64,000 bases of DNA from Nitrospira sp. CR1.1 (lineage in GTDB: Bacteria > Nitrospirota > Nitrospiria > Nitrospirales > Nitrospiraceae): contig WIAF01000012.1 in the NCBI GenBank assembly GCA_014055465.1, forward strand, positions 1 through 64,000, given 5' to 3'. The translations under genes and the position numbers were made by a program. Every line of letters begins with the position of its first letter. The stretch's first letter is position 1. This document shows positions 33,881-43,046 of this stretch, piece by piece. Under the pieces are notes generated by a model. The model had not been told where the DNA came from. It was given only the letters and a program-made list of their open reading frames with translations, and did no database searches.

Positions 33881-35728
33881 CTAGATGGAATATTGGATGG
33901 TGGACTTCGTGCCGGATGGTTGCATGAGCACCCCCCGCCGCTTCAACTCCTCCAGGATCTGACGGGCAGCAGCATCGAAATCCTGCGGACCCGCGAAGTG
34001 CAAATCGGTATTCGGTGGCGGTTCTTCCCCTGCCCTGCTCATGTGGACCGCTATCACCGGGGCCGGTTGAACCAGCGTCCGTATCATCTCCGCCATGCGC
34101 TGATAATTGATGCCGAATGTTTTACTGGTCGAGACGACAATCAGGCCTGTATCGATCAACAATCGGGCGACTTCGCCATATCGACGCACGCGTTCGGAGG
34201 CAAACGAGGGGTCGGCGGCAGATAAATCCGCGTCGAGTCCCTGCAGGAGGTTTTCACCCTCCAACAAATAGGCATGCCGGCTATCGGCCACGAGCAAGGC
34301 TTCAACCCGCCGTGCGAGGAACGTCTTGCCCGTTTGCGCCGAGCCGGTAAACAGTACAATAGCCGCGCGATGCCCATACTGCAGCGCCCGATCTTCTGAG
34401 CGGACATCGCCGGTCAGCCAGGCATATTCCCGCTGCCGCGCCTCTTCCCGCAATCCCTCCTGCTCGTCGTGCACCAATTCGGTGATGATCCCGCCGCCCG
34501 AAATGTCATACTCATCCACCAACACGAAGCGGCCTGTCGATTCGAACGAGGACGACAAGTCAAACGCAAGCGGCGATTTCACACGCAGGGTCAATTCGGC
34601 CACCTGATTTCGGGCTACGGATTGGCTCTCCTGCAGCTGCGCCAGGTCGGCAGTGTCGATGATGCGATGAATGACCGCCACCTCGCAGGCGGCTTCCCGC
34701 GTGGCCAGCCGCAGCATGTACTTCCGCCCTTTCTCAAGCGGCCGCCGGCCCATCCAGAATAAATTCACCCGGACCGCCGTGGAAACCAGCGGAACCGAGT
34801 CCCGATGCGACGCAATTTCTCCGCGCTCCACAAAAATCTGCTCGTCGAGCGTAATGCCGACCGATTGACCGGCCTGGGCCTCGCTCTGCGGCGGGTCGAC
34901 GTTAAAGCCTTCAATCGATTGCACCATCGCCGTTTTGTTCGAGGGGGAAAACACGAGCTGGTCGCCGACTTTCAAACGTCCCGCCGTGATACGTCCGGCC
35001 AAAATCCGCCGCGCATCGAACTTATAGACGTCCTGCAGCGGGAACCGGAGCGGCTGCTCTGTGCGGACCTGCTCTTTCTTGAAGAGCGCCAGCGTCTCCA
35101 GGACGGTGGGGCCCTGATACCAGTTCATATGGCTGCTGCGCGTGGCGATGTTGTCACCCATCTTCGCGCTGACCGGAATCATCTGTTGCGGCACCGCCCG
35201 GAACTGACCAAGAAACTCCCGATATTCCTTCTCGATGCCATCGAACACATCTTGTCGATAGCCGACCAGATCCATTTTATTGACGACGACCGCGAACTGT
35301 GTCACGCCCAGGAGAGACAGCAGATACCCGTGTTTCTTCGATTGTTCGCGCACCCCTTCCAAGGCATCGATCAGCAGGAGGGCGGCTTCAGCCCGGGCAG
35401 CTCCCGAAATCATGTTCTTCAGGAACTCCTTATGCCCCGGGGCGTCGATGATAATGTACTGGCGCCCGTTCCAGATAAAAAACGTGCGCGCCGTATCAAT
35501 CGTGATGCCTTGCTCCTGCTCTTCCAAAAACGCATCAAACAGGAACGCATACTCAAACTCTTTGCCCTGTTGCCGGCAAATGGCCTGCACCTTTTCCAAT
35601 TTGCCTTCCGGCAACGAACCGGTGTCGGCATACAGGCGGCCCACCAGCGTGGATTTCCCGTGATCGACGTGGCCCACAATGACGATGTTGAGGCTTTCTT
35701 GCGGCTTAGTCTGGTCGTGCTGTGTCAT
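33881..35728 (-). CDS. cysN: Sulfate adenylyltransferase large subunit fused to a diverged APS-kinase domain (CysN-CysC)
   Basis: A 615-residue protein. Residues 1-435 are the CysN GTPase with [17 protein letters not shown] and NKMD, plus translation-factor-like beta barrels; with CysD it makes APS from sulfate and ATP. Residues 440-600 match APS kinase CysC. Walker A is kept as GSAQTGKT, but the usual DGDN motif reads EGEN and the substrate-binding segment after GLIV is altered (STSKTFG). Because the operon's CysH looks like an APS reductase, PAPS may not be needed and this domain may be losing or changing activity. It is the last gene of the cys operon. Confidence 0.9.
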   Translation of the reverse strand: MTQHDQTKPQESLNIVIVGHVDHGKSTLVGRLYADTGSLPEGKLEKVQAICRQQGKEFEYAFLFDAFLEEQEQGITIDTARTFFIWNGRQYIIIDAPGHKEFLKNMISGAARAEAALLLIDALEGVREQSKKHGYLLSLLGVTQFAVVVNKMDLVGYRQDVFDGIEKEYREFLGQFRAVPQQMIPVSAKMGDNIATRSSHMNWYQGPTVLETLALFKKEQVRTEQPLRFPLQDVYKFDARRILAGRITAGRLKVGDQLVFSPSNKTAMVQSIEGFNVDPPQSEAQAGQSVGITLDEQIFVERGEIASHRDSVPLVSTAVRVNLFWMGRRPLEKGRKYMLRLATREAACEVAVIHRIIDTADLAQLQESQSVARNQVAELTLRVKSPLAFDLSSSFESTGRFVLVDEYDISGGGIITELVHDEQEGLREEARQREYAWLTGDVRSEDRALQYGHRAAIVLFTGSAQTGKTFLARRVEALLVADSRHAYLLEGENLLQGLDADLSAADPSFASERVRRYGEVARLLIDTGLIVVSTSKTFGINYQRMAEMIRTLVQPAPVIAVHMSRAGEEPPPNTDLHFAGPQDFDAAARQILEELKRRGVLMQPSGTKSTIQYSI

Positions 35729-35805
35729 GTGATTACTCGTTCAAGAAACATGTATGCTCTACGATGATCCAATTCGGGACAGTTGTATGGCTCAGGAAAC
35801 CGCTC

Positions 35806-36603
35806 TTACATGTAGCCCTTCTTGCGAAGCATTTCCATGCCTCGCCCCGCATCCTGCGCGCGGCCGGCCCGTTCAGCCACATTGCTTTTGCGCAGTTCGA
35901 CAATAATTTCATCCACCGTTTTCGCCGTCGACTTGATAGGCATGGTACAGGGTGCGCAGCCGAGGCTGCGATAGCGTGTGCCATCCCCCCTGTCGAGGTA
36001 GAGATCCATGAAAGGAATGTTCTCGTGCTTGATGTATTCCCAGATATTGATCTCGGTCCAATCGAGAAGCGGATGAATCCGGATGTGCGTCCCCGGCGGG
36101 AAGGTGGTCTTGAACTGATCCCACAATTCAGGCGGCTGATCGCGAAAATCCCAATCACCATGCTTGTCACGCGGCGAAAAATAGCGCTCCTTTGCTCTGG
36201 TGCTGTCTTCGTCCGCACGAACACCGAGGATGATTCCGGTATAGCCCTTTTCCTCGACAAGATTCTTCATGGCATTCGTCTTCAAGGCCGTACAGCAGAC
36301 ATCCCGCCCTAACGTATGATTCATCCCCGCGGCCAGGGCTTCTTTATTCTGACCCACCACCAGATTGAGGCGCCATTCACGCGCAATCCGGTCACGGTAT
36401 TCGATCATCGCCGGGATTTTGTAACTCGTATCCACGTGCAGTAAGGGAAAGGGCACATGCCCGAAAAAGGCCTTGCGAGCCAGCCACAGCAGGACCGTCG
36501 AATCCTTCCCCATCGACCACAGCATGGCGAGGTGATTGAAGTGCTTGTAGGCTTCGCGAAGGATGTAGACGCTTTGGTCTTCAAGTTGACGCAAATGTTT
36601 CAT
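35806..36603 (-). CDS. cysD: Sulfate adenylyltransferase subunit 2
   Basis: A 265-residue PP-loop adenylyltransferase that forms APS from sulfate. The PP-loop is SMGKDSTV, with [16 protein letters not shown] and [13 protein letters not shown] further on and the C-terminal [12 protein letters not shown]. The length is a little below the usual 300 residues because the C-terminal tail is short. It is encoded 77 bases upstream of cysN, its obligatory partner. Confidence 0.95.
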   Translation of the reverse strand: MKHLRQLEDQSVYILREAYKHFNHLAMLWSMGKDSTVLLWLARKAFFGHVPFPLLHVDTSYKIPAMIEYRDRIAREWRLNLVVGQNKEALAAGMNHTLGRDVCCTALKTNAMKNLVEEKGYTGIILGVRADEDSTRAKERYFSPRDKHGDWDFRDQPPELWDQFKTTFPPGTHIRIHPLLDWTEINIWEYIKHENIPFMDLYLDRGDGTRYRSLGCAPCTMPIKSTAKTVDEIIVELRKSNVAERAGRAQDAGRGMEMLRKKGYM

Positions 36604-36621
36604 GATTCACACTCGTGTATA

Positions 36622-37689
36622 TTAGGCGGAGAGGCCGATCTTCGACCCTGCTCCTGCTTCCGTCCCGACTCCTGCGATCAGCTCTGCTAATTTGGCCTTG
36701 GCCTGGCCGGACTCCAATGCGCTGCGAGCTGCCGCTAGATTTCCGGTGATCGACGTCCCCTTGCCGGCCGCATAGAGCAACATGGCTGCATTCAGCAACA
36801 CCCAGTCTCGTTGCCCACCCTGAATCTCGTTCGCGACTAACCGCTTGATCAAATCGGCTTCCCGCTCACGCTGCTCCGCCGGGAACCCTGCCATTTCGCG
36901 GAATGTCGCCATGGCCAGCCCGGCGTCTTTGGGCTGAAAGGTGAAGGGTGTGATGCGTTCGTCTTTGAGTTCCAGGAGACGGGTTGAGTTGCCGATGGAA
37001 AGCTCCGGATCGCCTTCGACACCGCGGATCACCAGTGCGCGCGGACAACTGAGCATACGCAACGCTTCGACCGTCTTTTCAAAATAGGGCGGATGCGAGA
37101 GCCCGATCACCTGGGAGCGGGCACGAGCAGGATTGAGCATTCTCGCCACCGGGTGGAAGAAATTACGCACGCCCAATTCCTGCCGCATTTCGAGGAACCG
37201 GCTCACCGGCGGGTGGTACAGCGCCAAATCCAGATAGGCCAATCCCTTCCTTTCCAGTTCAGGCCCGACGAGCTTGGCGGTCTGATCGGTAGGAATACCC
37301 AGGAGCTTCAGTACTGCCGAGACGCCCCACCGATCGGCAGGTCCATCCACGCCATGAAGCAACACCACCGCGCCAGCCGCCGCCGCAATAATCGCGGCGG
37401 GAACAATCGCGTGAAATGTTTCCCGCTTTCCCCCATACACCGGCACGTCCACCACTCCGAGTCCGGAACGGACCGGGACCGGCGGAACATACTGCCTGGC
37501 AGTGGCGGTGAACGCGGCCAACTCCGTGACCGACTCGGACTTGAAACGCATGGCCGTTAAAAACGCGCCGATCTGAGCCTGCGTGGCGGTCCCTTCGATC
37601 ATCAGGCGCATGGCCTGTTTGGCTTCTTCCCACGTGAGATCTTTAGACGTCTTTTGACCTTTGGCGACTTTGGCGAGCAGATGTTGCAT
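36622..37689 (-). CDS. Anthranilate phosphoribosyltransferase-like protein (TrpD2/YbiB-like)
   Basis: A 355-residue protein of the glycosyltransferase family 3 fold. It has the N-terminal helical domain (LTWEEAKQAMRLMIEG, AQIGAFLTAMRFKSES) and a catalytic-domain-like core. The PRPP-binding glycine motif of true TrpD (KHGN/GTGGD) is replaced by VPVYGGKRETFH and LLHGVDG, so tryptophan synthesis is unlikely. This divergence matches TrpD2/YbiB-like proteins, some of which bind nucleic acid. It sits between cysH and cysD, which implies a role with sulfur metabolism that is not defined. Confidence 0.75.
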   Translation of the reverse strand: MQHLLAKVAKGQKTSKDLTWEEAKQAMRLMIEGTATQAQIGAFLTAMRFKSESVTELAAFTATARQYVPPVPVRSGLGVVDVPVYGGKRETFHAIVPAAIIAAAAGAVVLLHGVDGPADRWGVSAVLKLLGIPTDQTAKLVGPELERKGLAYLDLALYHPPVSRFLEMRQELGVRNFFHPVARMLNPARARSQVIGLSHPPYFEKTVEALRMLSCPRALVIRGVEGDPELSIGNSTRLLELKDERITPFTFQPKDAGLAMATFREMAGFPAEQREREADLIKRLVANEIQGGQRDWVLLNAAMLLYAAGKGTSITGNLAAARSALESGQAKAKLAELIAGVGTEAGAGSKIGLSA

Positions 37690-37731
37690 GTGATGGTCGT
37701 AACCTTGTCTGGTGTCAGGATGACGATGATG

Positions 37732-38454
37732 TTATTTGTGCAGTCCGCATTCGGTCTTGCCGAAATTTTTCCACCGACCGGAACGCGGATCGTCTCCCGG
37801 AAGGACAGGCGCGGTGCAATGCGTGCAACCGATGCTGGGATAGTTGCGGTCGTGCAATGTGTTGTACGGCACCTCATGGAGTTGGAGGTACGTCCACACC
37901 TGCTCACTACTCCACTTGGCCAGGGGATTCACTTTGACAAGGTTGAACTTCTTATCCCACTCGATCAGCCCCGCATTGGCCCTGGTCAGGGCCTGATCCC
38001 GCCTGATGCCGGTAATCCACGCCCTGTAACGCCCGAGAATGCGGGTCAATGGCTCGATTTTTCTCAGATCGCAGCACTGGTCAGGCTTGCTCGCCCAGAG
38101 GGCCGCCCCATGTTGGGCAGCCTGCTGCTCCGGCGTCAAGAGCGACTTCATCTGAATCACCTGCGCCGGTTTAAGTCCATATCGCGCGACAATGCGATCC
38201 CGCACATCGAACGTTTCCGGGAACAGAAAATCGGTATCGAGGTAGAAGAGCGGCGCTTCCGGATCGATCCGATGCACCATATCGACCAGCGCCACATCTT
38301 CAGCCCCGAAACTGCACGCCAACACAATCCGTTGCTGATACGTCTTCAAGGCGTACGCCAGCACGTCCCAGGGCTGCTTGTCTTCAAACGAATCGCTGAG
38401 GGCCTTCAGTTCTGCGCCGGAGGGTCGTTCAGCGGGCTGCTGTGTTTCGTTCAC
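37732..38454 (-). CDS. cysH: Assimilatory adenylylsulfate (APS) reductase
   Basis: A 240-residue member of the PAPS/APS reductase family that reduces the sulfonucleotide to sulfite with thioredoxin. The substrate loop is SFGAED (48-53). Four cysteines for a [4Fe-4S] cluster are present: Cys127-Cys128 (CCDLRK), Cys210 and Cys213 (CTHC). The catalytic Cys236 lies in ECGLH near the end. The cluster cysteines mark the APS-using class as opposed to the E. coli PAPS type. It starts at GTG 38454, five bases after the sulfite reductase gene. Confidence 0.95.
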   Translation of the reverse strand: MNETQQPAERPSGAELKALSDSFEDKQPWDVLAYALKTYQQRIVLACSFGAEDVALVDMVHRIDPEAPLFYLDTDFLFPETFDVRDRIVARYGLKPAQVIQMKSLLTPEQQAAQHGAALWASKPDQCCDLRKIEPLTRILGRYRAWITGIRRDQALTRANAGLIEWDKKFNLVKVNPLAKWSSEQVWTYLQLHEVPYNTLHDRNYPSIGCTHCTAPVLPGDDPRSGRWKNFGKTECGLHK

Positions 38455-38459
38455 CCTTC

Positions 38460-40952
38460 TTACCCCTCGACTTTTTCCACAAGAATCTTGAAATGTTTGG
38501 CTTCTGGCTCCAACGGCCCTTCTGTCAGGATCTTGTGGCCGTCATTGCGCAAGCTCATCGGCACGTTCCGTATGGGTTCCCCGGCATCCAGCCAGACTTC
38601 GAGCTGCTCGCCATTGTCCATCATCTCCAATTTCAATTTCGTCTTCACGTAGTTCATCGGGCAGGCCACGCCGCGCAGGTCGTACACAGACGCCTGAGCC
38701 GCGGCAACTGGTGCGGGTGCGGCAGGAACCGCAGGAACCGCAGGAGCCGCAGTCGGCACGGCTTCTTCCTTCACCTGGGCTAACTTTAGATCTTTCCCCA
38801 TCTGCTCGGTGGCAGCCCGGCAGACCGAGAGAAACCGCTTGGCGAAGGCCATTTTTTCATTCGCGGCCTCGGCCGTCGCATCCTTTGATCCCAAATCGCC
38901 GACTTGCGCGCCAAGATTCTGATACGTCGCCGGCACGATGCCTTTGCTCGCCAAACGCACGTCGAATTCCTGAAATGTCTCGGCATCGGTCGCCGGATCG
39001 ATCCCTTCGGTCACCAGCAGCCCCTTGGCCGCCGCCAGCACGGCACGGTACGATTTGTTCACCGAGAGAGCGTATTGATGTTTCTCCACGAGCAATTTTG
39101 CTTGATAGAGTTCCTGATCGGCCTCCAACATGCGGTCGTCGATCATCTCCAAGGCTCCGCCTGCGCACTCGCCGGGACCTAAATCCTCCAACACAAATTC
39201 CGCTTCGCCTTCCCAATCGTAATAGTAGGTCGGATCCTGATCATGCGGCGGAACGATCGTATACGAAATGAGTTCGTCCTTCAGGACGTTTTTTCCGACC
39301 CGCCCGATGAATGCCTGCAAACTTTCACCGGACTTCCGGTCCCGGCGATACACGTCGACCAGATGGCGCACCGCCGCCGGAACACTCTTCGCCGGCAACT
39401 TCACCACGAGTTGCCCGATCTTCGGCGTGCCGTCTACATGGCCCCCCAGGTGCAGTTCATAGTGAGGCGCGGTGTGTTCGCCGAGACGCTTGCCGACTCC
39501 GTGGAGCCCGATGGTCGCAATATGATGCTGGGCACAGGAATTATGGCAGCCGCTGATTTTGACGCTGACATCTCGCAGATCTTCCGGCACCTGACCGGCA
39601 GGAAAGACTTCAGCCAACGCACGAGCCATGCCCTTTGACGAAGTGATCCCCAAGCCGCATGTATCCGTGCCGGGGCAAGCAATGATGTCCTCGACAAGCT
39701 CGGCGCCGGGATCGCCCAGGCTGTGCCCCACGAGTTCCTCATAAAATGCGCTCAGCCGTTCCTCTTGAATCCACCGGATCATCACGTTCTGATTGATAGT
39801 GGTGCGGATATTTCCATTGGAGTATCGTTCGGCCAGGTCGGCCACCGCCCACATTTGCTCGCCGGTCAGATCGCCCATCGGCAGTTTGATCGCCGCCGCG
39901 GCAAATCCTGGCTGCCGTTGAGGCACGACATTGGTCCGCTTCCACGCTTCAAAGGCCGACTCGGCTCCGTTGCGCGATGCGGCGCCGTTCCCGTTTCCGT
40001 TGGTGCTGCTCGGCGCTTTCGTCGGCATCAACAACGGCGGCGTATCGGCGTACTCCAGCAACGTGATCGGTTCATGTGTCGGCACCGCATACCCCATGGC
40101 CGCATAGGCCGCTTCCCACCGGCGCTTGAACTCGTCAAACCCGAGCTTCTCGATAACGAACTTCATGCGGGCCTTATTCCGATTCTTGCGGTTCCCCAAC
40201 GTATCAAACACTTTAATCACCGCTTCGATGGTCGGCAGCAATTCGTCCATCGGCGTAAATTCCCGGAGCACTTGAGCCATGCGCGGGGTCGATCCCAAGC
40301 CACCGCCGGCCACCATCCGGAACCCGATGGTTCCATCCGCCCGCTTCGCCGCCAGCAAGCCGATGTCGTGAATAGGCGTGAGCGCGCAATCCTGCCGGCA
40401 GCCTGAGAGCGCGATCTTAAACTTTCGCGGAAGGCTCTGATTGAGCGGATTGCGAAGGAGATGATAGGCCACCGTTTTCGCATAGGGCGTCACATCAAAC
40501 ACCTCGCCCTGGCACACCCCGGCCAAATGGCAGGCCGTCACATTGCGCACCGTGTTGGCGCAGGCTTCGCGAGTCGTCAGCCCAACGGAGGCGAGCTGAC
40601 GCATCATTTCGGGGACATGCTTGAGCTCCACGAAATGCAGCTGAATGTCCTGGCGTGTCGTCACATGCCCCACACCGGTGGCGAACTGGTCGGCCAGTTC
40701 GGCGACTCGCCGCAACTGATTGGCCGTCAGTCCGCCGAACGGAATTTTGATCCGGACCATCTGCACGCCCGGCTGCCGTTGGCCGTAAATGCCATACTGC
40801 AGCCGGAAAGGCTTGAAAATGTCGGTCGAGAGATCGCCGGCCAGCACACGTTGGGTTTCAGCCTCGAACGTCTCGATTTCTTCGACAATATGGGCGGGGA
40901 TGGGCTCGTTCTTCACTGTGGGACGCAGAGCTTCTGTGTGACTACCTATCAT
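38460..40952 (-). CDS. Sulfite/nitrite reductase with C-terminal HEPN-like and TusA-like domains
   Basis: An 830-residue protein. Residues 1-600 are a ferredoxin-type sulfite/nitrite reductase with two pseudo-symmetric halves that reduces sulfite to sulfide using sirohaem and [4Fe-4S]. The canonical set in the second half is Cys426, Cys432, Cys469 and Cys473. The first half also has a full set: Cys141, Cys147, Cys185 and Cys189. Residues 605-720 form a helical HEPN-like domain. After an Ala/Pro linker (730-755), residues 757-830 are TusA-like with the sulfur-carrier Cys764 in GVACPMN. The cys-operon context favours sulfite as substrate. The fusion suggests that sulfide or sulfane sulfur is passed on. 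Confidence 0.88.
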   Translation of the reverse strand: MIGSHTEALRPTVKNEPIPAHIVEEIETFEAETQRVLAGDLSTDIFKPFRLQYGIYGQRQPGVQMVRIKIPFGGLTANQLRRVAELADQFATGVGHVTTRQDIQLHFVELKHVPEMMRQLASVGLTTREACANTVRNVTACHLAGVCQGEVFDVTPYAKTVAYHLLRNPLNQSLPRKFKIALSGCRQDCALTPIHDIGLLAAKRADGTIGFRMVAGGGLGSTPRMAQVLREFTPMDELLPTIEAVIKVFDTLGNRKNRNKARMKFVIEKLGFDEFKRRWEAAYAAMGYAVPTHEPITLLEYADTPPLLMPTKAPSSTNGNGNGAASRNGAESAFEAWKRTNVVPQRQPGFAAAAIKLPMGDLTGEQMWAVADLAERYSNGNIRTTINQNVMIRWIQEERLSAFYEELVGHSLGDPGAELVEDIIACPGTDTCGLGITSSKGMARALAEVFPAGQVPEDLRDVSVKISGCHNSCAQHHIATIGLHGVGKRLGEHTAPHYELHLGGHVDGTPKIGQLVVKLPAKSVPAAVRHLVDVYRRDRKSGESLQAFIGRVGKNVLKDELISYTIVPPHDQDPTYYYDWEGEAEFVLEDLGPGECAGGALEMIDDRMLEADQELYQAKLLVEKHQYALSVNKSYRAVLAAAKGLLVTEGIDPATDAETFQEFDVRLASKGIVPATYQNLGAQVGDLGSKDATAEAANEKMAFAKRFLSVCRAATEQMGKDLKLAQVKEEAVPTAAPAVPAVPAAPAPVAAAQASVYDLRGVACPMNYVKTKLKLEMMDNGEQLEVWLDAGEPIRNVPMSLRNDGHKILTEGPLEPEAKHFKILVEKVEG

Positions 40953-41001
40953 AACGACCTCGTCGGTTCGGAAGTAATGTGCGGGTGCATCCTGAGGGAT
41001 T

Positions 41002-41454
41002 TCAAATGTGATACATCAAGGTATGTTGCGCGTCGAGGGCCCGCTGACGTTTCGCCAGCTCCTCGACCGTCACTTCGGATAACACACTCAATTCCGCCCG
41101 TTTCACACGATCCCAGATATGCGCGAGGAGGGCCTCTTGCTTCGCCCCTCGCGACGATGACGGTTTCGGGGCGGCATCTCCATTCGTCGTGAGAAGCGGG
41201 CCTTCTAAGGCATCGAGAATATCGGCCACAGAAAGCTCCGAGGGCTTTCGACTCAACACATACCCACCCTGGGCTCCACGCTGACTCGTCACGACTCCCG
41301 CTTTCTTCATCGCATGAAGCACCTGCTCCAGAAAGCGAGCCGGGATGGCCTGGCGCTTGGCAATCGACTTTGCGCACACCGGGTGCTCGGCATGGTGGAG
41401 CGCAAGGTCCACGGCAGCAATGATCCCATAGGTGGCTCTCAGGCTGACCTTCAT
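41002..41454 (-). CDS. Rrf2-family transcriptional regulator (CymR-like)
   Basis: A 150-residue Rrf2 protein with an N-terminal winged helix (MKVSLRATYGIIAAVDLALH, then RFLEQVLHAMKKAGVVTSQRGAQGGY). The three cysteines that hold an Fe-S cluster in IscR are absent (only Cys28 is present), so it resembles CymR, which senses sulfur status through partner proteins. It is the first gene of the sulfate assimilation operon, 49 bases before the sulfite reductase, and probably controls that operon. Confidence 0.9.
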   Translation of the reverse strand: MKVSLRATYGIIAAVDLALHHAEHPVCAKSIAKRQAIPARFLEQVLHAMKKAGVVTSQRGAQGGYVLSRKPSELSVADILDALEGPLLTTNGDAAPKPSSSRGAKQEALLAHIWDRVKRAELSVLSEVTVEELAKRQRALDAQHTLMYHI

Positions 41455-41485
41455 TTGCGACTATTCCGATGGGGATTCATGAACG

Positions 41486-41515
41486 TCTATACCGTGCGCC
41501 CCTCTTTCCTGTCAA
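41486..41515 (-). promoter_or_regulatory. Sigma-70-type promoter of the Rrf2-cys operon
   Basis: On the reverse strand TTGACA (41515-41510) and TATAGA (41491-41486) are separated by 18 bases, about 30 bases upstream of the Rrf2 start codon at 41454. Confidence 0.6.
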
Positions 41516-41745
41516 GTCTGGCCCTCACTCACTTGGTGAGGCATATCGACGCTGCCCCGCTCACCTCAAGGATTCAGACATCCACCCTTGGCTATTGGTT
41601 GCTTGAGTGACCGCAGGGACGCCCCGGTCCATCGTAAGGCTCTCGCCCGCGCCCTTACGGAGACATTGAGCGGTAACCTGATCGACCGCACTGTTGGCCG
41701 CTTTGACAGATCAGGATGCGAGAAGTGGCGGCAGATTTTTCATCA

Positions 41746-41774
41746 TTGACATCATACAGGGGGTGAGCAATAAT
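41746..41774 (+). promoter_or_regulatory. Sigma-70-type promoter of the Fis-like gene
   Basis: A perfect -35 TTGACA (41746-41751), a 17-base spacer and AATAAT (41769-41774, five of six consensus bases), 30 bases upstream of the ATG at 41804. Confidence 0.7.
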
Positions 41775-41803
41775 CCCGCCCTCTTCTTCCTCGGTACCTT
41801 CTC

Positions 41804-42388
41804 ATGACGCTGCGCCCATCAACATTTAATATTCTCTTGCTCAGTACAGACAGCGAGATCCGGTCGCACTATAAGGATCTGTTCGGTGAGCAGGCGATTA
41901 CGATCGCCCGAGAAGGCCAATCGCTGCAGAAGGACCTGGCGAAGCGCGACTTCGATGCTGTCATCATCGAATCGAAGCTGGCCGCCGCCGCCGACCTGGG
42001 CAAACTGCTCACGGGTATCGATCCTTCACGCACACTGCTCCTCGTGGGGTCTCGCACCGTGCTGAAACGCACGGCGCCTGCCCTTCAGGCATCCAAAGCT
42101 CCGAAGGCCGATGTGCCTCCGTCCAACGGCAAAGGACAAGCGTTGTGCCTGGACTCCTACCTCGAACACAAAGTTGGTGATTTCGTTAAAGGCATGCGGA
42201 ACGGCTCAGGCAAAAACCTGCACCCGATGCTGATTGCCGCAGTCGAACGTCCGTTGATTCTGCTGACCTTGCGGGAGACCAAGGGCAACCAGATTCAAGC
42301 CGCCGAACTGCTTGGCCTGAATCGCAATACGCTGAGAAAGAAAATTCTCGATCTGGACATCCCGGTCAAACGCGCCAGGGCCAGCTAA
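41804..42388 (+). CDS. Fis-type DNA-binding regulator with degenerate receiver-like domain
   Basis: A 194-residue protein. The C-terminal 50 residues match the Fis/NtrC-type helix-turn-helix (VERPLILLTLRETKGNQIQ, then AAELLGLNRNTLRKKI). The N-terminal half resembles a response-regulator receiver (FNILLLSTDSEIRSHY, FDAVIIESKL), but the phosphate-accepting Asp position holds Glu56 and the paired acidic residues are not clear. It is therefore probably not controlled by phosphorylation. There is no AAA+ domain, unlike NtrC. It lies 95 bases upstream of an HU gene, so it may act as a nucleoid-type or local regulator. Confidence 0.8.
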   Translation: MTLRPSTFNILLLSTDSEIRSHYKDLFGEQAITIAREGQSLQKDLAKRDFDAVIIESKLAAAADLGKLLTGIDPSRTLLLVGSRTVLKRTAPALQASKAPKADVPPSNGKGQALCLDSYLEHKVGDFVKGMRNGSGKNLHPMLIAAVERPLILLTLRETKGNQIQAAELLGLNRNTLRKKILDLDIPVKRARAS

Positions 42389-42483
42389 CGCACCTTGCGG
42401 CTGAGTCGCACCTCATCTACAGGCGTCACAGGTACGCCCATGCATCACACCCACAGGTCGCCAACTACCAACGGAGGGAAGCA

Positions 42484-42756
42484 ATGACCAAGGAAGAATT
42501 GATCGCAAAAATGGCGAATAGCGCCGGCATCACGAAGGTCGCCGCAACGGTCGCGCTCGAAGCCTTCACCGGCGCAGTCACCACATCGCTCAAGAAGGGA
42601 AAACGCGTGACGCTGGTCAATTTCGGCACATTCACGATCTCGAAGCGCAAGGCCAGAATGGGACGCAATCCGCGGACCGGCGAAGCCTTGAAAATTCCGG
42701 CCGCCCGCATTCCCAAATTTTCGGCTGGTAAGGAACTGAAGGCTGCGGTCAAATAG
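42484..42756 (+). CDS. HU-family DNA-binding protein
   Basis: A 90-residue HU protein starting MTKEELIAKMANSAGI behind CGGAGGGAAG. The DNA-binding arm carries GRNPRTGEALKIPAARIPKFSAGKEL, with the intercalating proline. It differs from the IHF-like protein at 17993 and gives the organism at least two paralogues. HU compacts and bends DNA without strong sequence preference. Confidence 0.93.
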   Translation: MTKEELIAKMANSAGITKVAATVALEAFTGAVTTSLKKGKRVTLVNFGTFTISKRKARMGRNPRTGEALKIPAARIPKFSAGKELKAAVK

Positions 42757-42845
42757 TGAGTCGGCAGGCTCCGGCATGAGCCATTGAAAAGGCGCACTGC
42801 ATTCCGCGGCCGCAGAGAAAAGCCTGTCTTGCCATCGCGTTACCT

Positions 42846-42872
42846 TGACACCTTTGGTAGGCCTGTATTAGC
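42846..42872 (+). promoter_or_regulatory. Promoter of tRNA-Val
   Basis: A perfect TTGACA at 42846-42851 and TATTAG at 42867-42872 with a 15-base spacer, ending 14 bases before the tRNA. The spacing is short, so the -10 assignment is moderate. Confidence 0.5.
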
Positions 42873-42886
42873 ATCGCCGATCGATA

Positions 42887-42960
42887 GGCGCGTAGCTCAG
42901 GGGGAGAGCGCTACCTTGACACGGTAGAGGTCGACGGTTCAAGACCGTCCGCGCCTACCA
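42887..42960 (+). tRNA. tRNA-Val (anticodon GAC)
   Basis: The cloverleaf is complete: acceptor AGGCGCG/CGCGCCT, D stem GCTC/GAGC, anticodon stem CTACC/GGTAG around TTGACAC (anticodon GAC), T stem GACGG/CCGTC with loop TTCAAGA, discriminator A and encoded CCA. Confidence 0.95.
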
Positions 42961-43046
42961 TTTTGGTTCGCTCACGAAGTTCGTGATCCGATTACCCGCA
43001 GCGGGGTGGTCGGCGCGACGTTCTATTTTTTGCAGGATTAACCGGA

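Larger units (their letters stand above)
41455..41803. other. Divergent intergenic region between the cys operon and the Fis-like gene
   Basis: About 350 bases without a credible ORF. It contains opposed promoters at 41486-41515 (minus) and 41746-41774 (plus). The stretch between them is the likely site for Rrf2 regulator binding, but I see no clear palindrome that I could name as the operator. Confidence 0.5.

Noticed and set aside
34805-35767. 320-residue plus-strand ORF
   Set aside because: It is antisense to cysN with its clear GTPase motifs.
42972-42986. Short palindrome TCACGAAGTTCGTGA between tRNA-Val and thrS
   Set aside because: The stem is only about five to seven pairs and no T tract follows. 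It is too weak to call a terminator or a thrS leader element.
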